A DNA stretch of 64,000 nucleotides from positions 32,160-96,159 of the forward strand of contig FLMG01003321.1 of assembly GCA_900088475.1 (NCBI GenBank), given 5' to 3'. A program made the position numbers and the translations under genes. Positions 34,475 to 45,165 of the stretch are shown piece by piece. Every line of letters begins with the position of its first letter. Position 1 is the stretch's first letter. Under the pieces are notes generated by a model that was not told the DNA's origin, ran no database searches, and saw only the letters and a program-made list of their open reading frames with translations. The stretch comes from Hyphochytrium catenoides. Its lineage: Eukaryota > Sar > Hyphochytriomycetes > Hyphochytriales > Hyphochytriaceae.

Positions 34475-37400
34475 ATGAGCGGACCTCCTCCTCCTAAAAA
34501 AGGCTTGCAGGCTCGCCTGAAAGGTTTGCTGAGTTCGGTACGGACTGCGCCAATAGAGGAAAGCCCTCCAAAGCAGAAGGAAGGCTTGGGCGCCAGCTCT
34601 AATGCAGACACTGTTGATGCCACCAGCGTTACTCCAGCGGAGGCAATCGTACCCTTCAAGGACTTGCGGAAGTCCAAGTGGTCGGCTTCCCTCCTTGCTG
34701 CCTTTTCTCCGTCTTTCCGACCAGGTTCTCCCTCGCTTTCTCCTCAAACGAATGCAACGAATATAGGGAAATCGGATTCAAGACTTGGCGCTCTTTCTCG
34801 CGTCGGCAGTAAGCTGTTTGGAGGCTCCTCCTTTCTTTCTGGAGGAAAGAGCGTGGAAAGTCAGAAGAAAAGTCATCAGAGCACCAACTTATCCAAAAGG
34901 CCCACGACTGCTTCGAGTGTAAACTCACGCTGGCCAAAGGTTCGACGCTATGTGTTCACTCACTTTGGTTTAGAGAGGTTCCTGGGGTCTGAATTGGACC
35001 AACTCGATCTTAGAAAGAGACGGGTCCTGCTTCGAGCTCTTCTAAGAGAGGAAAGAGTGAACGATCTTCATCCACTTCTCTTGCAAGTCACAGTCAAAGG
35101 AAGAGGCTCTGCTCGGCTTGCTATTATGACTGCGAGGCTGTACTATCGCTGTTGGCGGAAGAACTGCTCTCCTTTCCTCCTTGCTAAGACGTTACAAGGC
35201 TACGAAACCGCTATGCGGCACGTGGAGAATCTCTCCCCAGACATCTTGATCGACTATGCCCTACTCTGTCTCTATCACGGCGACAGCAGGAAAGCGTTGG
35301 ATGTCCTTGCCTTCTCTCTGCGATTCCGCTCGTTCTCCTCTTTCTCCTCCGTGCTCCATGTCAGCGCAGCAATATACTTGAGGACGGGCCTATACGCTAA
35401 GGCTCTGCATTCTTTGGACGCGATCAAGGACAAGGAGCCAACGCCTGCGCGACTTTTCCCTCGGTTGGACGCAGAAATCGCCCTTGTCCTCAGCTTCATT
35501 CAGCCTCGGACAGAAGAGCAGGAGGTAGTGATGATGGAACTTTACTGGTCCGAGTTCTTTAGGCAGAGAGAGGAGAACGACCAAGAGTTTAAGGAAAGGA
35601 ACACCAGGAAAGGAGAGAAAGAGAGCGAAGAGAGCGAAAGCTTGAAAAAATGGATTGAGAATCCGCGCACCTGGGCAACATATGGCAAGATGTTCCTGGA
35701 GGCGGAGCAGTATGTCTTTGCTCTCAGTTCTTTCAACCGCTATTACGCTCTTTGTGACAGTAGAATTGAGAGCAGTAAGCGAGAGAATCTCCATAGGGAG
35801 GACCAAACAGAGCAGAGGGACAGAGGAATGGACATCATGCAAATGCAACTGCTCGCTCTTGCACATCTTCAGCGACAGATTCCTGAAACCTTACAGGACA
35901 GGGTGCAAAAACACTTTAGGGGCCAATTATCGACAGCTGTTGTCTCTCTTTCTCTCTTCCAGCAAAGTGCGGGAAGTAGAAAGGTGTTGGGAGGCCTGAG
36001 AATACGCTTTCTAACCGTGATAACGGGAGCACTTTGCGCATTCGCACGGGCGACCTGGCTCAGGAGAAAGAGGGAGGCCGAGAGAATAAAGGCAGAACGA
36101 ATAGAGCTAAAAAGGAAGTGGAGACATGTTGTGGCCTCAAAGCTTGTGAGTTCTATTCTACATTCGTCGTCCGCTCAAATGAAGAAGGCAGTAGAGCTGC
36201 ATGTAGCCCAAAAGAAAGAGCTAGACAATCAGCTACGCCTTGCAAGGCTTCGGAACCAGGTATGCAGCGACTGGATGGACAAGGAATTCTCTCCTCTCTT
36301 TGTTGCTCATTATAGCAAAAGTTCGGCCATTAGACAGCAGAGGGCAGCGGAACTGGGAACGTTAAGATGGCAGAGCGCTCTCAGGCTCCAGACCCTTTGG
36401 CGGGCCTTTGTTACCCGTCGAGCCCTTTATGAAGCGTACCGCCACCAGATGCTTAAGACCAGAGCGAAGGAGCTTGAGCGATTAGCTCTTGCCATAGAAG
36501 ATAAGGTAGGAAATGTGAACATCTATCGCTGTCGGTTTTGTGACCAAACATTGCTTGATGGTCTACTACGACCAGGTGTTAGATCCGATCTAGTCATTTT
36601 CTTAGCCATTGTCGTGCCCATCATGCACCCGGTTGGATGGCGTGACTTATTTACATACTTGCTGCGTCATCTTGCTTGGCCAACTTCCTTCACATAGGAA
36701 AGCGCTATGGAGAAGCGAGAAGAGAGCAGCCAACGGGTGGGAGATGTCCGGCATCTCACGGGAAAGAGTGAGAGAGAAAACGCGCATGACTACCGCGTCT
36801 CACATCTATCTCCACAAGAGAGAGCAAGAGCGATGCTCCCGTTCCTCTCTGAATCGCTAGGTAGAAAGCTGCTCATTGACAAGGGGCTTGTTGGAGTTCC
36901 TGTAGGCGTGGAAGAGATTGCTCTTCCCTCTCACTCTCCGCCGGCTTCCCCTGGGCAAAGAAAGAGAGGAAGAAATAGTAAGTGTCAATCTCCGTACTAT
37001 GTTTCTCCTAAGAAGACCACCACGCTGAGGACTCGCTACATGTGGCTCCCGGTGCATTGGTTTGAGAGCGACAAACTCTTCCACATTCTTGTGGGACGAT
37101 CGAAGGAGATGTCAGAGGTCAGCGAACAAGAGGGTCAGAGCCCAATTGAAGAGAAAGGACGTGAAAGTGCTCAAGAGGAACCGTCACTGAGTATAGCATT
37201 TAACCCCATTGATCCCGATAGAGACATTGAAGACGAAGAGGAGGAGACCCCTACTATGGACTTCTTGAGCATGGTAGATGAGCATATGGCCAACACATAT
37301 AGACAGGAGAGACACGCCGTCGAAGAAGAGAGAAGGAAGAAGGGAAAGCTCGTACCTTCCCCTCATAAGCCGCGTCCTCATGCAGAGGGTACGCCACTCT

Positions 37401-38275
37401 CTCCTCCTCGTTCCCCTTCTAAGCGAAGCTCGCCCACAAAGAACTTGATAGAACGAAACAGGATGGCCGTGATGGAAAAGAGAGACAACGCAAAGAAATG
37501 TCAAGGGGACAAGAAAACTGTTATTCCAGGCTTCCTCTACGCAACTTTAGGGTCCAAGAGATATCGTGCAGTGGTCATTCAGCGCACTCCTCAACTTATC
37601 ATCAAGCTGGAGAGGAGAGAGTTTACGAAGGAAGGGCCGCCATCCCCAGGCCGGAAGAGCCGTAGCTCATCAAGTCCAAAAAAGCAGCCACTGGAGCCGA
37701 GGGCAGGAGGCCACTCTCCTTTTAGAGCAGGTGGACTCCCTTCACCTTCTCATCCGAAGGCAGATGAAGCACTATCTTCACCTAAGAAGAGAGAAGCATA
37801 TAAGGGTGTGGCGGAAGAACGAGAGCTCAGCAAGAACAATGGCGCTAGCACGTGCGAAGACCTAGTCCAGCGGGCCGATGAGGTACTGAGGCAGGTGGAT
37901 CAGTTCATTGGTACGTCCAGCCTTGAAGATCATCGGGTAGACCGAAGAAATGAAGATCCTGGAGAGGGGAAAGACCAGGGAGAAAGTCCTGATACACCTG
38001 TTGACAACAAGGGACATGATAAAACCTCTTCTCCCTTACTTTTCCCTGAGGAGCCAGCCTTGCAAACTTTCACGCCTCTCACCTACGTTGAGGGAGAAGC
38101 CTGTGAAGAAAAGATAACAGCGAATAGCAGTGACAAGAAGTGGAAGCTAAGGGACGATTCAAGGCTTTCTAACAGCGACAAAAAGGAGGCCGCTGGTCCA
38201 GAAAGTAGAGAAAGCGAACAAAGACCGGGTTCTTCTGCCACTCTGAGGCGGGCAGGGGAAAATCTCCTCAGATAG
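34475..38275 (+). CDS. Large helical protein with IQ motif, unknown function (1202 aa)
   Basis: Two exons, 34475-36505 and 36698-38275, joined in phase 0 (GATAAG|gtaggaa ... cacatag|GAAAGC). Residues 1-150 are Ser/Pro/Lys-rich and probably disordered (SGPPPPKKGLQARLK). About 155-510 is helical with paired-helix spacing suggestive of TPR-like repeats (ILIDYALLCLYHGDSRKALD, ATYGKMFLEAEQYVFALSSF). One IQ calmodulin-binding motif is clear near 634-650 (ALRLQTLWRAFVTRRALYEA), with a basic helix before it (RKREAERIKAERIELKRKWR). The second exon encodes mostly acidic, Ser/Pro-rich disordered sequence with SPxK-like sites and a repeated lead-in (YMWLPVHWF, then KRYRAVVIQRTPQLIIKLER). TPR plus IQ would suit a cytoskeletal or flagellar adaptor, but I recognise no family. 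Without the splice the first ORF would run on to 36697. Confidence 0.7.
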
Positions 38276-38611
38276 CTAGAAGAACTCAAAGAATAACTTA
38301 TTTTATCACTCCTGCAAAGGAGAAACCTCATGCCGAAGCAGTTATTCTATAAGGGCTGAAAGGACGGCAAGGACTCTGAAATGACTAGATAAGATAGATC
38401 CTGCGCCGCAAAGGAGGGACAACAGCGCGACATGCAAACAGAAAGAATGCCCTGACTATTGGGGAGTGGGATCGAGCCAGAGTAGAAGATTGTCAAAGAG
38501 GCTCTAATAAGGTACAATCAACACTGTCCAAAGAGGATACGAGGACATGTACGTCAAATAGGCTGATTCGATAGAGGAAGTATGAGTCAGGAGTAGGAGC
38601 AGAGAGAGGGA
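38276..38611. other. Convergent spacer, IQ protein / coiled-coil protein
   Basis: It holds the 3' UTRs of both genes. No further structure seen. Confidence 0.4.
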
Positions 38612-40174
38612 CTATAAGCTAGGAGCCTCGGTCAGGTCTTCAGACTGGCTCGTTGTTGTTTTCTCTGCTGTTTCAATGAGCCTTTGACCCACGCGAACTG
38701 GCTCGCCTATCAAATCAGCCGTCTCTAAGATCTTCGAAGGGTTTATAGCGCGCATTAGTTTAACAGATCTTTCCGCCTCTTCCACCTCTCTTCTCATCTT
38801 CTCCCTTTGTTGAAGGAGCTTCTCTCGCAAGAGATTGCGCCGTTTCTTCAGTTAGTGCCGAGAACAAAGGAGGGAAAGCACGGGTGCAGAGTGGAAATTG
38901 CAAAATGAGCTTTTAGTTATGGAGACAGAAGGGAGGTGCCGTCATGTACGGTTGATAAATGAGATGCCACAGCTAGTCATATTCCAAGTGGCATCCACAA
39001 GGGGAGAACACGGGGTAGACGTTAAAAAAAGGGATAAAAATCAGCTGGAGCTGTCCTTGCAAAAGGAGCATGCCATGGTAACAGAAGTTAGAGACAGGAT
39101 CAAGAAAGAAGCACCTCCAAGTTATAGATTGTTCACTTACAGCATAGTGCGACTCTTTGGCTAGAATTCCATGCAAAACCGCCCGAGCCCCATGAGCTAC
39201 TCGCGCAACGTGCCACAGACATAGCGATGAAAAGAAAGGTTGAGGGGAAGGAGCATGTTAGCGCAGCAAGGGTCGGGAGATGAAGAGAAAGGGAGGCATG
39301 AGACCTTAAAGTTAGAGGCTAACCCAGGGAAGAAAAGAGCAGTAGCTGAAGAAGGAACCGCAAAGACGCTGGGTCGAGAGCAGCAACAGGGACTTCGAGA
39401 AGAAGGAGCGAAGGGAGTTAAGGCGGTTCAAACTACCAAAAGAAGAATGAGAGCGGGTATAGGTTCAGCCTGAGTGCTATGGGTCTTACTTTCTTCCTGT
39501 ATATCAGCAGTAGCTTCCTCGATAGCAGCCTTTGTCTCTCCCTGACTCTCTTGAGGATGCTCCAACTCTGAGGCCGCCAACTTCTCCAAGTGCCAGAAGT
39601 TCATCGGAGACCTTCCGAAGGAAGAAGACGAGAGACCACCAGCGCCCAACAGCTAAAAGAGCGGTAGAGTGAGCGGACTTGGCGTCACAGAAAGCGAGAC
39701 TAAGCGCAAAAGGAGAAGGACTCTGACGAAACGCGAGGAAAGAGTGAGATATGCTGCCCGAGGGAGAAACAGTGGCTCAAAATGGTGAGGCGCCATCTTT
39801 TCACCCGTTCTATGTAAATTACCTGAGAGACCTCTCGAAGATGATCGTTATTAGCCTTCCTCTACACACAAGCAGCATATGGAATGTGAGCGAACGGGGT
39901 TCCAGTCACGATCAACGACATGGAGAGGAAGTGCTTGTAGCAAACAGAGCTGAAGGCGTCACGCAGAAAGGAAGGCCACAAGAGAAATGGCGTAAGGTGG
40001 AGCAATTGAGAAGCCAGGCGCCAAATATGGCTGCAGAACTTCATCATGTGCTCAGCTTACATCAATCGCCCTGGCAAGCGCCTCACTGTCTGCCATGACT
40101 TCATCCGCATGGCCAAAGGTAAGCTTCAAGAGCCGAGCGATTGCGTCTCCCGTCCGTAGCTCATTAGTTGTCAT
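38612..40174 (-). CDS. Small coiled-coil protein of unknown function (188 aa)
   Basis: Four exons in phase: 40061-40174, 39490-39652, 39141-39196, 38612-38845. It starts MTTNELRTGDAIARLLKLTF, continues GHADEVMADSEALARAID and a Gly/Ser linker (LLGAGGLSSSSFG), then acidic helix (EETHGARAV), and a strong heptad-type basic/acidic helix (KRRNLLREKLLQQREKMRRE, VEEAERSVKLMRAI) before a polar C-terminus. The alternating charge indicates a coiled coil of about 50 residues. No family recognised. Four consistent phases, an ATG directly in frame and a clean TAG make the gene likely. It is convergent with the IQ-protein gene. Confidence 0.65.
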
Positions 40175-41165
40175 CTCTCGCCTCCTCGTTTGATCTACCT
40201 CGGCAACACCTTCCTAGTCCTTGTAGCCCGTCTTGTTGCCTCACGTACCACGTACAGCCAAAGGATGCAGAGACAAGCAATCGAGAATAGGAGAAAGTAC
40301 AGACAGAGTTGCACATATACGAGGAAGGGGAAAGAGAGAGAGAGAAGAAATGATATATATAGAGAGAATAAAGAACGGAGAAAGAGAAGAGCGGAAGAAG
40401 AGGAAGAGGAGTGATCGAAGAGAGAAGATCCCTGACGCTACACAGGGCCCTTAACGCCAGAGCTAAGAATCAGAAGCCCGAGAGACCAAGAGAGGCCATG
40501 TAGAGTGAAAGCGATGAATGTAGGAGACTGTCTGGGTCGGTCAAGAGTAGACCAGCGCTCAGGAACCGCGTCAAACCTCTAGTGAGGAGCACCATTGAGA
40601 AGCTTGGGCCTGGCCAAGGCCGCAGCAGCAGCAGCAGCAGCAATGAGAGGACAGAAGAGTCAGATTTTGGTTCCCGACTCATGGGAATAACTAATCTATG
40701 GGGATCACCTTGAGAGGAGATTCAGTAGATTTATCAATTCCCATGCTAATGCCCCCCTCACTTTCGTCTAGCAATCGCACTCCCCTCACTCCTCTTCAGC
40801 TCTCTTGCTCCCTTCCCCTTCCTCTCTGCTCCTTCATCAGCGCGCTCTCGTCCCGTCGTCTCTTCCCAATCTTCCGCATCTCCCTGCTTTCTCTCCTCTC
40901 TCCTTCCTAGTCTACTATCTTCCTGTGCACTCACTCCTCTCTTCGAAGGCTTCGCATCTCCTTTGTCTCTGTGTGCGCCAGTTGGACATGCTTCCCCTAC
41001 CCCTTCTCTCTTCTCAGTCCTCGCTTCTCCAAACTACTCGAGGTGAACACTGGGTCTGACGTTCAGAACGCTACTTTTGTATCATACAAGCTCATGTGCC
41101 TTCACTGCCTTCTTACCCCCTGGTCCTAACGTATCAGGCACAACGCTTGATGACAGAGGAGAAAG
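40175..41165. promoter_or_regulatory. Divergent region with opposed GA-rich and CT-rich tracts and a GCA repeat
   Basis: On the + strand 40323-40412 is purine-rich (GA) and 40745-41030 is pyrimidine-rich (CT), so each tract is CT-rich in the direction of the gene it precedes. A (gca)6 run lies at 40622-40642. ORFs here reflect composition. It should hold promoters for the coiled-coil gene (-) and the pseudouridine synthase (+). Confidence 0.5.
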
Positions 41166-43452
41166 ATGGCACCAGCCAAGAGGCCAAACGTAGATGTGGC
41201 AGCAGGTGAGAACCTTACGGTTGCCGGAAATGGGACGAGGGACCGTCATACGCGGATGAAGAAGAGCAAACAGGATGAACAGGAAGTACAAGGCACGACT
41301 CAAAAAGCAGCGAAAAGGGCAAAGCCTGAAGAGGCATCTGTAGCTCGTGAAGCGGTTCTAGAGCTGCTCCGGGCTTCCGCTCTTCAACTGCTTGTTGAAA
41401 CAGGATTATCTTGTCTCTCTGACAGAGTTCATCAAGTGCTAAGGTTCCTCAGCTCCTCGCTATTCTCCTAGCGTAAGCTTATCACTCGGCTGTGCTTCTG
41501 GCTCCGCTCACTTACAATCACACGAGTTCCTCATTGCATGCAGCTGTTCATCCTCCCGTTGCATCACTCCCCGCTGACTCCTCCTTTAGTCTTAACCTCT
41601 CTCCGTTAACCTCTTCTTCCCTCATCCTTCACAGAGTGACAAATGTACGCGGCCGTCTAGATATCTTTCGCTCCGATCTGCCTCTTCGGCTGACCCATCA
41701 GCTTCTGAAGGGCAACATGACTCCAAAGACAGCAGCACAGGTCAGTCAGTCCATGTTTCCTAAACTGGTCGCCCACCTTTCTCTCAGTTCGCATATCCCC
41801 CCTCTCTCAGTCTGCCACGTGTGGATCGCCTCTCTTCACTACGTCTGGGAAGAAGTGAATGTCCCTTGTTCAGTCCTTCACTGTCGCTCTTTTTCCCCCA
41901 TATCTGGAGGTCTATGAGATCATCCTTGAGTTTGCTCTGTCTGGAAATCCGTATTCCTTTTTATGTATTCCCTGCCCATCTTAGGACCTTTTAAGGATAG
42001 CTCAGAAGTTTGTCTTGCCGATCTCAAGTAGTGATGGGACGGCAGCCCCAAGGGCCACGGGGTCTGGAGGAACCCGGGAAGAAGTGGTGGATGGTCCTGG
42101 TCCGCTTTTCCTTTCTGGTTCCCCTTCGTATAGCTGTCTAGAAAGACTTGCAGATTATGTAAAGCTGATAGAGGTGAATGAGAAGCTAAATCTTGTCATT
42201 CATACGACGGCGGCAGATCTAAGATCAGAAGCACGACATTTGGGCGCAAGAGGACTAGATGGACAGCGCCCCTTGCCCTCTCTTGAAGTCCTGTACCAAG
42301 ACAACGAGCTTATAGTGGTCAACAAGCCTCCAGGAATCAACTCTGTCCCAGGTGAGGATGCTTGATATATACCTTTGCACTTGCAGTCCAACCGTGTCAT
42401 CTAGGTAGCCATGTATGCAACATCTCTCTTAACCTTATCGGCCATCTATCCAGCCATAGTTCGCTTCTGACTTGCAACCATCTGTCTTTCTTTCAGCCGG
42501 ATCTTTTCTCTCTCAGTCCGTCTCCCGCATCCACTCAGCTTGCTTATTCACGATCTTCATCTCAACCTTCTCTTCTTTTGCTCTGTTTCAGGGTGCAATG
42601 AGCCCACTTCTATGCTAGAACAGCTGCAGGCATTGTTCCCTGTAGCCAGGGCTGTGCATAGGTTAGACAAGGAAACTTCAGTAAGCAGCTACTCTCCATT
42701 TCCGTGCGGCTTGCTGTCTTGCATTTAAACATTGATCATGGAATCTCCCTTCACCTGTTTGGCTAAGTTATTTGTGTCTCTAACGTCTCCAGCCCATTTA
42801 TCATGTGTGTGTCCTAAGCAAGTTGCCTTCACTTTAACTACAAGGTTCTTACTGCCTCCCTTTCTACCTAAATCAGGGCGCCCTCATCTTCGCCCTGGAC
42901 TTAGCATCAGCCCGCGACCTCAATCGCCAATTCCAGGAACGGAGAGTGAAGAAGATATACCTAGCAATATGCTCGGGCCATATAAGTAAAGAGGAAGAGA
43001 ACGGATACGTCTCTCTCCCACTGGCACCTGACTTGCAAGATCGTCCGCGGCAGGTAGTCTCACATTCGAAGGGAAAGCCGGCTCAGACTGAGTATGAAAC
43101 ACTACGCCGGGGATACTGGAAGGACGAGAGACTCTGCAAAGAAGGAAGCCGCAGCGGTGCCGAGACCATTAACAGAAAAGACAGTGCAAAGGAGCTGGAA
43201 GAAAAGGTTGCTGTCTCGATAGTCAAACTGTTCCCTCTTACGGGGCGCACCCATCAGCTGAGGGTGCACATGAGTGCCAAAGGACATCCAATTCTCGGCG
43301 ACACTCTATATGCCCCCAGTTCGGACCAACTTGTTAGCTCTCGCCTTCTCCTTCACTCTCATTCCATCTCCTTCCAGCATCCTAGCACCAGGGAAGAGCT
43401 AGAGATTGTAGCACCCTGTCCGTTTCTTGGAGAATGCAGCAAAAGTCCATAG
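41166..43452 (+). CDS. RluA-family pseudouridine synthase (471 aa)
   Basis: Five exons: 41166-41443, 41635-41740, 41985-42351, 42592-42680, 42877-43452. The enzyme isomerises uridine to pseudouridine in RNA. Catalytic-domain blocks: EVLYQDNELIVVNKPPGINS, then HRLDKETS|G with the nucleophilic Asp (split by an intron after Ser), KIYLAICSGHI, LFPLTGRTHQLRVHMSAKGH and PILGDTLYAP, LLLHSHSISFQHP. The first ~190 residues hold no clear S4 domain; they carry basic clusters (KKSKQDEQE, KRAKPEE) that could be nuclear signals. An acidic insert lies between the catalytic motif and RTHQLRVH. The donor of exon 1 (ag|gttcct) is weak, so the first junction is the least certain. The specific RNA target cannot be inferred. 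Confidence 0.9.
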
Positions 43453-43528
43453 ACTGACAGAACGCTCCTGCCACAAGGAAAGTACCCGTTGCGGTCTCTC
43501 CATCCTTTGGCAAGAAATTTGAGATTCG

Positions 43529-45052
43529 CTATCTGCGAGGAGAGGAGCGAACGGCGTTCAGCCCTCCTCCTGCAGCTGTGGGGCGATGAGGATGATGAAT
43601 GGAGAGGATCTTGTCTCGCTGGAAGCCCTTTACAGTCAATAAAGGTCCAGAAGTCTGAGGCAGGGCTGAAGCGTTCTTTCCTTCTGTTGACCTCAACTTA
43701 ACCGGCAGCTCAACCTGGTTAGACGTGGCTAGCACCCTTTTGGCCTTGACAAGCTTCTGTGCAGAGCCGCAGGCTATGGGCACGGCATCAGTCAAGGACA
43801 CTGGTATACCAGTCTTCCGGCTGCTTTTATTCTTCCGTCTGGTTCCTTGTAGCACTTTGGGATGTAAAGAGGAAGAGACGGCAGCCTCTATGGCACTATC
43901 ATCGCATTCTGGGCTCTTGGTCTCGACTACTGGTTGGAGTCCACTGCGCAAGTTGAGAGAGACAAGCAGCAAAGGCCAACGAAGGTGTAAGATGAACAGC
44001 AGAGGACTATCCTATCAAAATCGTAATAGGGACGGTAAGGGCTCGGACTTACCTGCTCTTGACCGCCGTCCTCTCATTCTCGTGATTATCTCTTCCTCCA
44101 TGGTCTCCGTTCAGACCTATGTCTTCGACGAGCCCGGAGGAGCCGTCTAAGTCGTAAGCCGCAGCGACAGTAGCCGTTTTTAGGTTCTGAGAGACAGCAC
44201 TATGATGCGTAACGTTTCTACCTGACTTGTGCTCTAGCTGCGCGTGTCCTTGCCCTCTCTCTAACGGGAAATTGGTGCCTGCTCTTATGTGCTCTAGCAT
44301 CTTTAACTCCTGGCACGCCTGTGAGTGGCTCTCCCTATCATTGCAGAGCACCACGTTAAGGCAGAGATCACACTTATAACGCTGCCGTTCAGGGTGCCTC
44401 TGGCACTGCAGTGAGTGCATTAGATAGTTACTCTCTGCGATGTCCAGTAGGCAGAGAGGACAACGCACAGCTTCTCCCTGAAGGTTTCCCTTGTCGACTC
44501 CCTGCTCTCCCTTCCCCTTGGGAAGCTCACCTACTTTAACTCCTTGAGAAGCGCCTCTCTCTCCTGTGGACACAGTGGGAGTCGAGGAGGGAGGCGAGCG
44601 AGCGGTAGAGGATAATGGGCCGGAAAAGACACCGCCATTGCCTTCTTTGATCTGTTTAGTCCCTTGTTTGCGCTGACATGAAAGCGTGTGAAGAGAGAGG
44701 TTCTGTGAAGGCACTTTCACCCCACAAAGTTGGCAAGGGGAATGGGCAAGGCCTACTGGTAGCGTTGAAGAGGAGGAGATTTGGTTTTCCGAAACAGCAG
44801 AGGGCTGGGAACCTCGCCGCCCCACATTTAGAGTAGACGCCTCAGGGGAAGCAAAGGGACGAACAAGGCGCGAGAGAGAACTCGATCGAGGTCGATAGGT
44901 TGAGGGGATGACAGGCTTTACTTGGTGTTCTGGATTTCTCCCTGGCTCCTCTTTCTCCGGCCCTTTCTCGTTACCTATCCAGTGAAAATCAATCCATTAT
45001 CCTATGACTTAGCAAGGCAACTGGCAAGAGATTCAAACAAGCGAGAGGCCAT
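43529..45052 (-). CDS. TRAFD1/FLN29-like zinc-finger protein
   Basis: Exon 44053 up to about 44990 joins exon 43529-43956 in phase (AGCAG|gtaagtcc ... cttgcgcag|TGGACT). Three Cys/His modules of TRAF-type/C2HC spacing are visible: CQLCGVKVPSQNLSLHTLSC, CPLCLLDIAESNYLMHSLQC and CDLCLNVVLCNDRESHSQAC; the last two are adjacent. This CxxC(x~13)H(x3-4)C pattern is that of TRAFD1/XAF1-type fingers, thought to mediate protein contacts. The remainder is polar and probably disordered, ending in a Lys/Arg-rich region (GTRRKNKSSRKTG). The 5' end is tentative: an ATG at 45052 (MASRLFESLAS) connected by a 48-base intron fits by phase. The stop lies 76 bases from the RluA-family gene stop on the other strand. 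Confidence 0.7.
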
Positions 45053-45165
45053 CCAGCCCTCGACGCACCTTGCTGGACAGGAAGCGTTGAGCTTACGACC
45101 TTAGGACTTATTGCCATTGAGCTTTCCATGGAGCATGCAAATGGATCAAAGATTAGTTACAGGAA

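Noticed and set aside
38898..39473. Plus-strand ORFs (88 and 77 codons)
   Set aside because: They lie antisense to introns and exons of the minus-strand coiled-coil gene, whose four exons join in phase.
41635..41740. Alternative frame (S/D/K-rich) for RluA-family exon 2
   Set aside because: Only the frame giving LPLRLTHQLLKGNMTPKTAA meets the next exon in phase.
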